Assembly (NCBI RefSeq): GCF_015143595.1
Contig: NZ_WYEU01000003.1
Location: 310,001-374,000 of the forward strand
Direction: 5' to 3'
DNA length: 64,000 bases
From: Sneathiella sp. P13V-1
GTDB taxonomy: Bacteria; Pseudomonadota; Alphaproteobacteria; Sneathiellales; Sneathiellaceae
Positions 27,470-36,079 of this stretch are shown one piece after another. Within the stretch, counting starts at the first letter, position 1. Every line of letters begins with the position of its first letter. The position numbers were made by a program, and so were the translations under genes. The notes below the pieces were generated by a model. That model was not told the DNA's origin. It saw only the letters and a program-made list of their open reading frames with translations, and did not search any database.

Positions 27470-28813
27470 TTAGCTATTGTCGTTTGGCAACGCTTCTTCC
27501 GGGAGAGTGACACCCAGAGTGCTGTTCAAGCGACCCATAGTTGCAAGCAGACGATACTTGGCAAACAGAACTGCATATTCAACAGTTGTCAAAGCAGTAC
27601 GAGAGTTGAACAACTCGTTGTCTGCGTCCAGCATATCGAGAAGATCACGCTGACCGATCTGGAATTCCTGACGGTAAGTCGCAGCCACCTGACCGTTCGC
27701 AACCACCTGATCACCAAGTGAAACGGAACGAGCCTGTGAGCGCATCAGTATGCTCCAGCTTTGGCGAATTTCTTCTTCAACCAAACGCTCAAAACGCATT
27801 TTACGCTGTTTGCTTTCGGAGCTGCGCTCCATAGCTTCCTGCTGGCGACCGACATCGATACCGCCACGATACAGGTTGTAACGCATACGAACCATTGCAG
27901 TGAAGTCGTCGCTGTGACCTTCAACACCGTCTAGATCATTGTTGGCAGAAGCACCAAGCTCAAGGTTGACCGTTGGATAGAAGTTAGCTTCCGCAGCTCT
28001 GATTTCAGCTTCAGAAGTTACAACATCTGCATTTGCGAAGCGAATGTCAGGGTTGCTTTCGAGGCCGATTGAAACCACGTCTTCCAGTGTGTCTGGAATA
28101 ATATCATCCTTGAAGGACGGCAGTTCCAGATTTACAGGAGCCTCACCAACCAAGCGGCGGTATGCAATTTCTGATTCATCCAGCTGACGGAGAGTTTCTG
28201 TCAGAGCAGCTTCAGCGGCAGCGACACGAGATTCAGTCTGCTGTACATCACCAACACCACTTTGACCTGCGTCTGCACGATCACGGATTTCTTTCAGTGT
28301 ACGCTTGTGGATTTCCAGATTTTCCGTCGCAAGGTTTACAACTTCGAGATTACGAAGAACGTCTAGGTATGCCTGAACAGTATCGAGACCGATTGCTTCA
28401 GAACGTTCACGAACGCGGTATGCTGCACCATCAATGCGGCTTTCCTGACGATCGACCTCTGCCGCACGGAAACCACCGTCAATCAGTGTCTGTGTCAGAG
28501 TAATGCTACCCTCAGTACGTGTCAGCCACTCATCATCAATTGTGTTGGTGTCTGTCCACTCTTTACCAGCGCCAATCGCAAGATCAACTGATGGATAGTA
28601 TAAACCTTCAGCTTGCTCCAGCTCCTGACCGATCGCGCGACGGTTAGCAGCAGCTTCCGCAATTTCAGGATAGTTTGTGACGGTTGCCTGAACCGCATCT
28701 TTCAATGACGCGGCCTGAACCGGTGCCGCCATCAGAGCGCCTCCGAACACAGCTGCCACTACACCCGCTGAAATCACGTTGCGAGCGCTGATTGAGCTAA
28801 TTTTGGACTTCAT
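27470..28813 (-). CDS. lapE: TolC-family outer-membrane channel of a type I secretion system (LapE-like)
   Basis: A 447-residue outer-membrane efflux protein with a signal peptide (1-34, ending VQA). The two OEP repeats are visible: the first around RRAIGQELEQAEGLYYPSVDLAIGAG and YRVRERSEAIGLDTVQAYLDVLRN, the second around EAEIRAAEANFYPTVNLELGASA and LVEEEIRQSWSILMRSQARS, with NSRTALTTVEYAVLFAKYRLLATMG at the end. It forms the trimeric exit duct for the LapB/LapC pump encoded 0.8 kb away on the other strand. GAGGGG precedes the ATG. Confidence 0.92.
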   Translation of the reverse strand: MKSKISSISARNVISAGVVAAVFGGALMAAPVQAASLKDAVQATVTNYPEIAEAAANRRAIGQELEQAEGLYYPSVDLAIGAGKEWTDTNTIDDEWLTRTEGSITLTQTLIDGGFRAAEVDRQESRIDGAAYRVRERSEAIGLDTVQAYLDVLRNLEVVNLATENLEIHKRTLKEIRDRADAGQSGVGDVQQTESRVAAAEAALTETLRQLDESEIAYRRLVGEAPVNLELPSFKDDIIPDTLEDVVSIGLESNPDIRFANADVVTSEAEIRAAEANFYPTVNLELGASANNDLDGVEGHSDDFTAMVRMRYNLYRGGIDVGRQQEAMERSSESKQRKMRFERLVEEEIRQSWSILMRSQARSVSLGDQVVANGQVAATYRQEFQIGQRDLLDMLDADNELFNSRTALTTVEYAVLFAKYRLLATMGRLNSTLGVTLPEEALPNDNS

Positions 28814-29615
28814 GCCCCTCTCCCAAAAAAGAATTTCTGTCTTACAGGATACTAAACTTCAATACCTGGTCAATACTTCCATACTCATCATTTAATGAGA
28901 TGGAGTAGTATTTATCACCTTGAGTGTCAACCACTTGTCCGCAAGGTGTGTCAATTCTGCTCACTGTTTTACAGTAATTCGCCCATGCCTTAACAGTACA
29001 AATACAGTGCCTCAGAAAAAAATCACATAGAGGCGTCAGATTGTGGCTAATATGCAACTTATGCCATACTTAAATTTATGAAGTGGTCAAGTTGGCCGTC
29101 CGCCGCCCCACAAACACCCAATATCCACACCCGCATTTTGAGTATTTTTTCCAAAATCACAAAACTTCCACAACAATACTACATAAGATTCGTATGATTC
29201 GTGGTTAACAACCCTCACACAGAAATTCCATTTCTTTGAATTTCTGTGTTATTTCAATGAAATTTATGGTTAACATTTAGACATCTCACAGCAGATCGCC
29301 GTTTAACACCAGTGCAAAATGGGCGATTCTCAGATCACACTGACCAAAAATTTGGAAATGAACAAATTTGAGGCGTTTTTTAGGGGATTAGAGACTTATT
29401 AACATGTTTTTCATCAAATGGTTTCTTAATCACCGCGTTGGCTCATCAGCCACGCTTTTCTGGGTACCAAGTAACTGACATTGGACACGCATATTTAAAG
29501 GGGGAGTTCTACCGACTTACCAAGCCGCTCACTTTATAGCTTGGTAAAGCAAGTAGTTCTTGAATTTTCAGGGGACGGTGCCTCGCATATCCGCCCCGAT
29601 ACGGAAAATTGAAAC
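28814..29615. other. 802-base AT-rich intergenic region before the lapB operon, with hairpins and CtrA-like sites
   Basis: No convincing protein gene was found here. The region holds an AT-rich perfect 12-bp hairpin ACACAGAAATTC/GAATTTCTGTGT at 29217-29249; TTAACCAC and TTAACCAT (minus strand) at 29201-29208 and 29266-29273, flanking that hairpin; and a perfect 9-bp stem TTACCAAGC/GCTTGGTAA at 29517-29547 in what must be the lapB leader. TACCAAG recurs at 29465. It carries divergent promoters for lapE and lapB and is unusually long for this window. Confidence 0.6.
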
Positions 29616-31931
29616 ATGACAGATCAAACCAGTAGTGCAGGTAAACGCCCAAATTTGGGCGGGGAAAGTTTCGACCAAAAGGCGGCTGAGAGCTTAAAGC
29701 ACGCGGATCCGCATATGGCACATCGAGATGCCGAAGAGATGAAAGAGAGTGCGGCTGCCGCCAGCAATCCTGAAGCTGAAGGCTGGGAAATCAACCTATC
29801 TGAAGTCTCCAGAACGGATCACGACAGCCTGCTTGGCTGCCTTGTCGCGATGACAAAAATCTTTGATGATCCAAGAACATCTGACGCCTTAATTTATGGT
29901 CTTCCTTTAGAAGATAATAAACTGACACCTGGCCTATTTGTACGCGCAGCTGAGAGAATCGGCGTTAGCGCGAGAGTTACAAACAGGAAAATTAGCAAAA
30001 TCCCAGACATCGTTCTGCCTACAGTATTGCTGCTTAAAGATCGTCGGGCTTGCGTCCTTTTGAAAAGAAGCGGTCAGCAAGCTGAAGTCATTTTCCCCGA
30101 GACTGGAGAGGGAACTCAAACAGTTCCCTTGAAAGAACTAGAGGATCTATATGCAGGTTATGCAATTTTTATGCGACCTAACTTTAAATTCAGGGTTGCA
30201 AAGGATGATCGTCTGGAAGAACGCACAGGCTCCTGGTTCTGGGGAACCATCTGGAAGTTCTGGCCAACTTACGCTCAGGTGGTTGTAGCCGCATTTCTTA
30301 TCAATAGCTTCGCGATCGCGAGCCCCCTATTCATTATGAATGTCTACGACCGTGTTGTACCGAATAAGGCATTGGAAACGCTATGGGTTTTGGCTTTCGG
30401 TGTCATAACAGTTGTGGGATTTGATCTTGTCCTGAAGACCTTGCGATCTTACTTTGTTGATAATGCAGGCAAGCGTGCAGATGTACTCCTCTCAAGCCGG
30501 ATTTTCGAGCAGGTATTGAACATTCAGGTAAAAGCCCGCCCCCAATCCTCGGGCGCTTTTGCCAATCACCTGAGAGAGTTTGAAACGCTCCGTGATTTCT
30601 TCACTTCTGCGACCGTAACAGCTCTGGTTGACCTGCCGTTCCTTGGCGTTTTCCTGTTTATTATTTTCCTGATCGGCGGTCCAATTGCCATTGTTCCTGC
30701 GATCGCTGTTCCCGTGGTGATCATCCTCGGTCTGTTACTACAACTTCCTATGCGAAGGGCAGTTGCCAAAAACACAGAAGAGAACTCGCAAAAGCATGGT
30801 GTGATCATTGAAACTATTTCCGCCCTCGACACAGTTAAAAGTCTGGGCGTGGAAGGTCACATGCAGAAAGAGTGGGAGCGCTTTGTCGGACAAACAGCCA
30901 AAACCAGTGTAACGTCCCGCTTTTTCGCTGGCCTAGGGATCAATTTGTCCGCAGCGGCCATGCAGCTCGTTACCGTATTTGTTGTGATCTATGGTGTGAC
31001 ATTGATGTCAGATCCCGATTCTACAATGACAATTGGCGCTTTGATCGCTTCTACAATTCTAACGGGCCGGACAATGGCACCGCTTAGCCAGATCGCGGCA
31101 CTTCTAACACGTCTTAATCAGGCGATGGTCGCCCTGAAAGGGTTAAACCAGATCATGGATCTGCCTGTGGAGCGGGATGCACAGAAGCGTCAGCTGAGCC
31201 GCCCGAACATTAAGGGTGAAGTGGAGTTCAAAGATGTCACATTCAAATATCCTGGAACTGATCTTCCTGCGCTTTCAAATGTGTCGTTCAAAATACGCCC
31301 CGGTGAAAAAGTGGCGATCATTGGTCCGGTGGGATCAGGGAAGACCACGATTTCAAGATTGCTGATTAATCTGTATGAGCCGGATGAGGGGGCTGTCCTT
31401 GTGGACGGGACTGATATTCGTCAGATTGATCCATCGGACATTCGTCGCTCGGTCGGCAGTGTGATGCAGGATGTCACCCTGTTCCACGGCACTGTGCGTC
31501 ATAATATTACCATGGGCCACCCTCAAGCCGACGATGAAATGATCCTCCGCGCCTCCAAACTTGCCGGGGTTCATGATTTCGTCAGCCGTCATCCACATGG
31601 ATACGACCTTCTTGTTGGCGAAAAAGGGGCGACACTTTCTGGTGGTCAACGTCAGGCACTTGGTATTGCCAGATCACTTCTGCCAAACCCACCGGTTTTG
31701 ATGTTTGATGAGCCGACCAGCTCCATGGATTTGAACTCGGAGAAACGTTTCATCTCCCGTCTTCAAAGCTACGCTCAAAACAAGACACTTATTCTGGTGA
31801 CACACAGAACATCCCTGTTCTCCATCGTCGATCGGATCATTGTTCTTGGGAACGGTAAAATCGTTGCCGATGGCCCGCGCGACGAGGTCCTGAAAATTGG
31901 ACAACGTCAGAACAAAAAGAAATCTGCATAA
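29616..31931 (+). CDS. lapB: Type I secretion ABC transporter with C39-like domain (LapB-like)
   Basis: A 771-residue membrane exporter. A hydrophilic extension of about 65 residues is followed by a C39-like domain (about 66-195; SLLGCLVAMTKIFDDP) typical of LapB proteins, which bind but do not cleave substrate. Next come six membrane helices (about 205-470, FAIASPLFIMNVYDRVVPN) and an NBD with GPVGSGKTT (Walker A), LSGGQRQALGIARSLL (signature), LMFDEPTSSMD (Walker B) and VTHRTSL. The family exports large RTX adhesins through LapC and LapE. It begins the lapB-lapC-pseudo-lapG-sensor operon. Confidence 0.93.
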   Translation: MTDQTSSAGKRPNLGGESFDQKAAESLKHADPHMAHRDAEEMKESAAAASNPEAEGWEINLSEVSRTDHDSLLGCLVAMTKIFDDPRTSDALIYGLPLEDNKLTPGLFVRAAERIGVSARVTNRKISKIPDIVLPTVLLLKDRRACVLLKRSGQQAEVIFPETGEGTQTVPLKELEDLYAGYAIFMRPNFKFRVAKDDRLEERTGSWFWGTIWKFWPTYAQVVVAAFLINSFAIASPLFIMNVYDRVVPNKALETLWVLAFGVITVVGFDLVLKTLRSYFVDNAGKRADVLLSSRIFEQVLNIQVKARPQSSGAFANHLREFETLRDFFTSATVTALVDLPFLGVFLFIIFLIGGPIAIVPAIAVPVVIILGLLLQLPMRRAVAKNTEENSQKHGVIIETISALDTVKSLGVEGHMQKEWERFVGQTAKTSVTSRFFAGLGINLSAAAMQLVTVFVVIYGVTLMSDPDSTMTIGALIASTILTGRTMAPLSQIAALLTRLNQAMVALKGLNQIMDLPVERDAQKRQLSRPNIKGEVEFKDVTFKYPGTDLPALSNVSFKIRPGEKVAIIGPVGSGKTTISRLLINLYEPDEGAVLVDGTDIRQIDPSDIRRSVGSVMQDVTLFHGTVRHNITMGHPQADDEMILRASKLAGVHDFVSRHPHGYDLLVGEKGATLSGGQRQALGIARSLLPNPPVLMFDEPTSSMDLNSEKRFISRLQSYAQNKTLILVTHRTSLFSIVDRIIVLGNGKIVADGPRDEVLKIGQRQNKKKSA

Positions 31932-31968
31932 CCGTCCGGAAGAATTTAGAGAGATATAGGCTAAGAAT

Positions 31969-33297
31969 ATGTCCAAAAAGAATAACTGGAATGACGCAGA
32001 TTTTGCTTCTGATGTGGCGGCTGCGGAAATACAAGGGCCAAGCCCAAAATCACTGCTTTTACTATTTGGTGTTATTGCCTTCTTTGTGGCTGCCTATATT
32101 TGGGCGGACAACGCGATTCTGGATGAGGTAACTCGCGGTGACGGTAAAGTTATCCCTTCATCACAAGTTCAGGTCATTCAAAACCTTGAAGGTGGCATCC
32201 TGAAAGAACTTCTGGTGCGCGAGGGTGAGATCGTTGAGAAAGGTCAAATTCTTCTTCGTATTGACGATACGGGTTTTGCAGCCAGATTTGGTGAAATTGA
32301 ATCTCAATACATGAATCTGCTTGGCAAGATCGCCAGGCTGGAGGCAGAAGCTGAAGGCAAGGGAGTAAACTTCCCTCCAGAACTCCTGGCGGAAGCGCCT
32401 ACCATTAGTCAGCGTGAACAAAGTTTGTTCAATGCACGTCAGGCTGAACTGCAATCTCAGATTTCCATTTTGCGTCAGCAGTCTCAGCAAAGAAAACAGG
32501 AAATTGCTGAAATTAACGGTAAGCTGGATCAACTCACTGCTAGTCTGGCACTGGTAACTGAGGAGCTATCCATTACAGAACCACTCGCGGAAAAAGGTAT
32601 TGTTCCGAAAGTTCAACTGCTTCAATTAAAACGCGAAGTGAATGAGCTTCGTGGTCAGATCTCAGCTTCAAGACTTGCCCTTCCTCGCGCTCAAGGTGCG
32701 TTAAGGGAAGCTAACCAGCGTATTGAGGAAAAAATCCTGAATTTCAGAAGTCTCGCCTCTCAGGAACTCAGTGTTTCCCGTGCTGAATATGAAGTGGTTC
32801 GCCAATCAATTCTGGCGGCTAAAGACCGGGTTACCCGTACAGATGTACGCTCGCCGCTTAAAGGTGAAGTGAAAGCGCTTCACATCCAAACACTAGGCGG
32901 TGTTGTCCGCCCAGGTCAGGATATTGTGGAGATTGTTCCGATTGAGGATTCCCTACTAGTGGAAGCAAAAATCCGACCATCGGATATTGCCTTCCTGCGC
33001 CCAGGACAACAAGCCACGGTGAAAATCTCGGCCTATGACTATTCCATTTATGGCGGTTTACCTGCCAAGCTGGAAAGGATCAGTCCGGATACCATTACTG
33101 ATGAACAAACAGGTGAAACCTTCTATCAGATTATTGTTCGGACAGAAGAGAACTCTCTAAAACGTGGCGAAGAAATATTCCCGATTAAACCTGGTATGAT
33201 CGCTACAGTTGATACCCTTACCGGCCATAAGTCGGTGCTGGACTACATTTTAAAACCAATTCTGAAAACCAAGAACAACGCTTTGAGAGAACGCTAA
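31969..33297 (+). CDS. lapC: HlyD-family membrane fusion protein (LapC-like)
   Basis: A 442-residue periplasmic adaptor with one N-terminal membrane helix (about residues 25-43), a lipoyl half-motif VIPSSQVQVIQNLEGGILKELLVREGEIVEKGQILLRID, a long coiled coil (about 130-285), a second lipoyl half TDVRSPLKGEVKAL, and a beta-barrel domain LVEAKIRPSDIAFLRPGQQATVKISAYDYSIYGGL. This is the type I secretion MFP layout. It links LapB with the TolC-like duct. It ends inside the start of the next gene (TAATG), so translation is likely coupled. Confidence 0.93.
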   Translation: MSKKNNWNDADFASDVAAAEIQGPSPKSLLLLFGVIAFFVAAYIWADNAILDEVTRGDGKVIPSSQVQVIQNLEGGILKELLVREGEIVEKGQILLRIDDTGFAARFGEIESQYMNLLGKIARLEAEAEGKGVNFPPELLAEAPTISQREQSLFNARQAELQSQISILRQQSQQRKQEIAEINGKLDQLTASLALVTEELSITEPLAEKGIVPKVQLLQLKREVNELRGQISASRLALPRAQGALREANQRIEEKILNFRSLASQELSVSRAEYEVVRQSILAAKDRVTRTDVRSPLKGEVKALHIQTLGGVVRPGQDIVEIVPIEDSLLVEAKIRPSDIAFLRPGQQATVKISAYDYSIYGGLPAKLERISPDTITDEQTGETFYQIIVRTEENSLKRGEEIFPIKPGMIATVDTLTGHKSVLDYILKPILKTKNNALRER

Positions 33298-33977
33298 TGA
33301 TTGCAAAATCACTTATTCTCGCCGCGTTAGGTATGGGTTTGATGAATGCACCTTCAAACGTTTCGGCGACTGAAAACGGTCTATTTGGAACTACGGAGAT
33401 ACCATCTCGAAATCTGGATGCCTTGCCACAATGGAAGCGTGTTATCTCAAGTTTTCCAGAACTGGAAAAAGCGGCCGCGGAATGTGACCGTGATATCCTG
33501 CGCTGTGGATCGCAGCAAATGACGCTGTGGCGCACAAAAATTCAGGAGTTGGAACACGCAAGCCTCAATCAAAAGGTGCGTGAAGTGAACCGTTTTATCA
33601 ACAAGTGGCAAATTGCCAAAGATCAGGATCTGTATAAACAGGCTGATCATTGGGCAGCACCTCTTGATTTCCTACCGAACGGTGGGGATTCTGAAGATTT
33701 TGCGATTATGAAATATGTCAGCCTGAAAGAGTTGGGGGTTAAGCCGGAAAACATGCGGCTCGTGGTGACAAATGATGTCCTGCGCGGACAGACCCACACG
33801 ATCTTAGGCCTCACGGCAGCAGGTAAGACATATATCCTGGACTCGCAAAATGACAGCGTCCTTGAGGAGGGACTCGTGAAATACTACGTCCCTTTTTATT
33901 CAGCAAACGAAACCACCCGCTGGGCACATATCCCCGGCCACTTAGCACGTCAGGGGAATGTTGGGGGGAATAAATAA
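33297..33977 (+). CDS. LapG-like protein with catalytic Cys replaced by Ser (probable pseudoprotease)
   Basis: A 226-residue secreted protein (signal about 1-24) collinear with the intact LapG of this window: LPQWKRVI, LNQKVREVNRFINKWQIAKD, then GGDSEDFAIMKYVSLKELG where LapG has GDCEDYAI. The codon at 33690-33692 is TCT, so residue 132 is Ser; His167 (QTHTILGL) and Asp182 (YILDSQ) are kept. Cysteine protease activity should be lost or changed. It is encoded within the secretion operon, overlapping both neighbours by one base, so it likely works with the secretion pump or the adjacent sensor. A Ser-based hydrolase cannot be ruled out. Confidence 0.88.
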   Translation: MIAKSLILAALGMGLMNAPSNVSATENGLFGTTEIPSRNLDALPQWKRVISSFPELEKAAAECDRDILRCGSQQMTLWRTKIQELEHASLNQKVREVNRFINKWQIAKDQDLYKQADHWAAPLDFLPNGGDSEDFAIMKYVSLKELGVKPENMRLVVTNDVLRGQTHTILGLTAAGKTYILDSQNDSVLEEGLVKYYVPFYSANETTRWAHIPGHLARQGNVGGNK

Positions 33978-36031
33978 TGACTGAAACAATGGCAAATATG
34001 GAATTAAACAAGTTTATGGCCAATGATCTGCCGGATGAGGCGGATGGTGGTAACAAAAAACCCCTCCTTATTGGCGGTATCCTAGCCTTGGCTTTGGCAA
34101 TTGGTTGCGTTTTTGTTTCCAATTCCTTTATCAGCGGAAAGCAGACAGCTCTTCTCGAAGAGTTGCAAACCCGGCAAGAAATCGCGGTTGAAGGCCGTGC
34201 CAATCTATTGGCGGCCTGGTTAGATGAAACTGCGCAACGGGCGAAGCCGATTACGGCCAGTCCGCTGTTCCAATTGTTTGCAACGGAAATTGGTATTTCA
34301 GGTGGTGGAAATCTTCCGCAAGCCCTTCAAAACCAGTTGCCTTACATGCAGAATGCAATCACTAGCTTTGTTCAAGAGAACCAGTTGGTTGGCGCCTATC
34401 TTATTGGACCTGATGGCCGAGCTTATCTGGCCTCTGCGGGCGCACCGGGTTTGAGCGATGAACAACGTGAAAAAGCGGTTAGCCAATATGACCGATCTGA
34501 AATCACTGTATCACCACTGCGTGATGCAAGTGACGACCTGCTCATTGATTATATGATCCCGATCTTTGCACCGCAAGCAACCGCTGGTGAAGAAAAAGGC
34601 AAAGTGACAGGCGTGTTGGTCATGGTGCTAAGTGCCTCCGATGCAATTAACACAGCCCTCAAGCCATCAAAACTTGATGCAGAGGGGCAGGTTCTTCACC
34701 TTTATCAGAAGCAGGGCGATAACTACGCGTTGGTTTCCCCGTCAAAAACCCCGAAAATTGCGAAAAGCAATACATCAGACATGGGCCAAGACTTTGGCTT
34801 ACGCCCACTAAACTCTAACGGTACGTTCTATTTCACATCTGGCAACCAGGTGACAGGTACTGATTGGATGGTCTTGCAAGGACTACCTCAAAGCACTGCA
34901 TTATCGGAGTTGGAGACCTACAAGTTTTCAATCTATGGCCTATCCGGCAGCTTTTTCCTGGTTGTGATCAGTATTGTCAGCGGCATCTGGTTTAGTCTGA
35001 AAAGCCAAAATGCCAAAGATATGGCTGACCAATACAAAACGCTTGCACAGCAAATCAATGCACAGCGCCGTCTACTTGGCAGCATCAATGGAAGTATCGA
35101 GGACCTTATTGGTCTGACGGATGCGCAAGGATTTTACGTTTATGCCAACCCTGCCCTCGCCCGTTTTACAGATTTCCCGGAAGCCTCAATTGCCGGTAAA
35201 TCCGACCGAGATCTGTTTGGCGACGTCGCGGCAAGAAAACTGGATGAGATGAACCAGAAAGTCATGGTCAGCGGTCAGCCGACAAATGACATTTTTGAAA
35301 TGGATACCGCCAATGGGGTCCGGATTGTTCGCGTCGAAAAATCCAAACTGTCTGATGACAGCGATTCCTTTATGGGTATTGTGACCGTTATCGGTGATAT
35401 CACCGAATATATCACCTTCCAGCGCCAGAAAGAGGAACAGGGTCGCAAGACAATCTCAATCCTTGTGCGCATGATGGAAGAAAATGATCCATATCTCGCC
35501 GGTCATTCACAGCGGATGGGAGAACTTTCCAACAATGTTGCCAAGATTTTGGATATCCCACGTGAGGAACGCCAAAATATTGCAACCTCTGCGAACCTTT
35601 CACAGATTGGTAAAATCTCGATTCCACCGGAAATCCGGACAAAAGAAGGCCGTTTGACCGACGAAGAAATGAACATCATGAAAGGTCATGTGGACCGCGC
35701 GGGTGAATTGCTCGGAGAGATGGATATCGATGAAGATGTGATTACAGCCGTAACACAGATGTATGAGCGTCAAGATGGATCCGGCTATCCGAAACAACTT
35801 TCTGGGGATGAGATTAACGTCTCCGCCCGTATTCTGGGCATGGCTGATATTCTGGTCGCGCGTGTATCACCGCGCTCCTACCGTCAGGCAATTACCGTGG
35901 AAGAAGCCATGGAAGTATTCCGCACAAATCCGGAGAAATATGATCCGAAGGTCGTGACGGCGTTCGATGAATTCTTAAAAACAACTGACGGAAAGACGCT
36001 AGTCGATAGTCTTGAAGGTGGAATTGGATAA
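33977..36031 (+). CDS. Second membrane sensor with dCACHE-like, PAS and degenerate HD-GYP domains
   Basis: A 684-residue protein with TM1 about 28-50, a periplasmic domain about 51-317 with CACHE-like segments (VGAYLIGPDGRAYLASAG, TFYFTSGNQVTGTDWMVLQG), TM2 about 318-340, a PAS domain about 368-480 (IGLTDAQGFYVYANPALARF, VIGDITEY) and an HD-GYP-like domain about 490-672. GHS with His510, His571 and GSGYP are kept, but the HD pair is Ser542-Gln543 and the HHE motif is Met-Tyr-Glu. Hydrolysis of c-di-GMP is doubtful; binding is possible. It closes the lapB operon, starting within the stop of the pseudo-LapG gene, and ends at a strong terminator. Confidence 0.88.
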   Translation: MTETMANMELNKFMANDLPDEADGGNKKPLLIGGILALALAIGCVFVSNSFISGKQTALLEELQTRQEIAVEGRANLLAAWLDETAQRAKPITASPLFQLFATEIGISGGGNLPQALQNQLPYMQNAITSFVQENQLVGAYLIGPDGRAYLASAGAPGLSDEQREKAVSQYDRSEITVSPLRDASDDLLIDYMIPIFAPQATAGEEKGKVTGVLVMVLSASDAINTALKPSKLDAEGQVLHLYQKQGDNYALVSPSKTPKIAKSNTSDMGQDFGLRPLNSNGTFYFTSGNQVTGTDWMVLQGLPQSTALSELETYKFSIYGLSGSFFLVVISIVSGIWFSLKSQNAKDMADQYKTLAQQINAQRRLLGSINGSIEDLIGLTDAQGFYVYANPALARFTDFPEASIAGKSDRDLFGDVAARKLDEMNQKVMVSGQPTNDIFEMDTANGVRIVRVEKSKLSDDSDSFMGIVTVIGDITEYITFQRQKEEQGRKTISILVRMMEENDPYLAGHSQRMGELSNNVAKILDIPREERQNIATSANLSQIGKISIPPEIRTKEGRLTDEEMNIMKGHVDRAGELLGEMDIDEDVITAVTQMYERQDGSGYPKQLSGDEINVSARILGMADILVARVSPRSYRQAITVEEAMEVFRTNPEKYDPKVVTAFDEFLKTTDGKTLVDSLEGGIG

Positions 36032-36032
36032 T

Positions 36033-36064
36033 AAAAAAGGGCCGCTTTTAGCGGCCCTTTTTAT
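36033..36064. terminator. Bidirectional terminator closing the lapB operon
   Basis: AAAGGGCCGCT / AGCGGCCCTTT with a TTT loop, extended by A and T runs on both sides, starts two bases after the stop of the sensor gene and ends 16 bases before the stop of the convergent acidic-protein gene. Confidence 0.93.
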
Positions 36065-36079
36065 TCGGTTGAACCTCGA

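Noticed and set aside
28842-29057. 71-codon minus-strand frame in the region upstream of lapB
   Set aside because: It needs a TTG start without a clear ribosome site, has no recognised similarity and lies in an AT-rich regulatory region.
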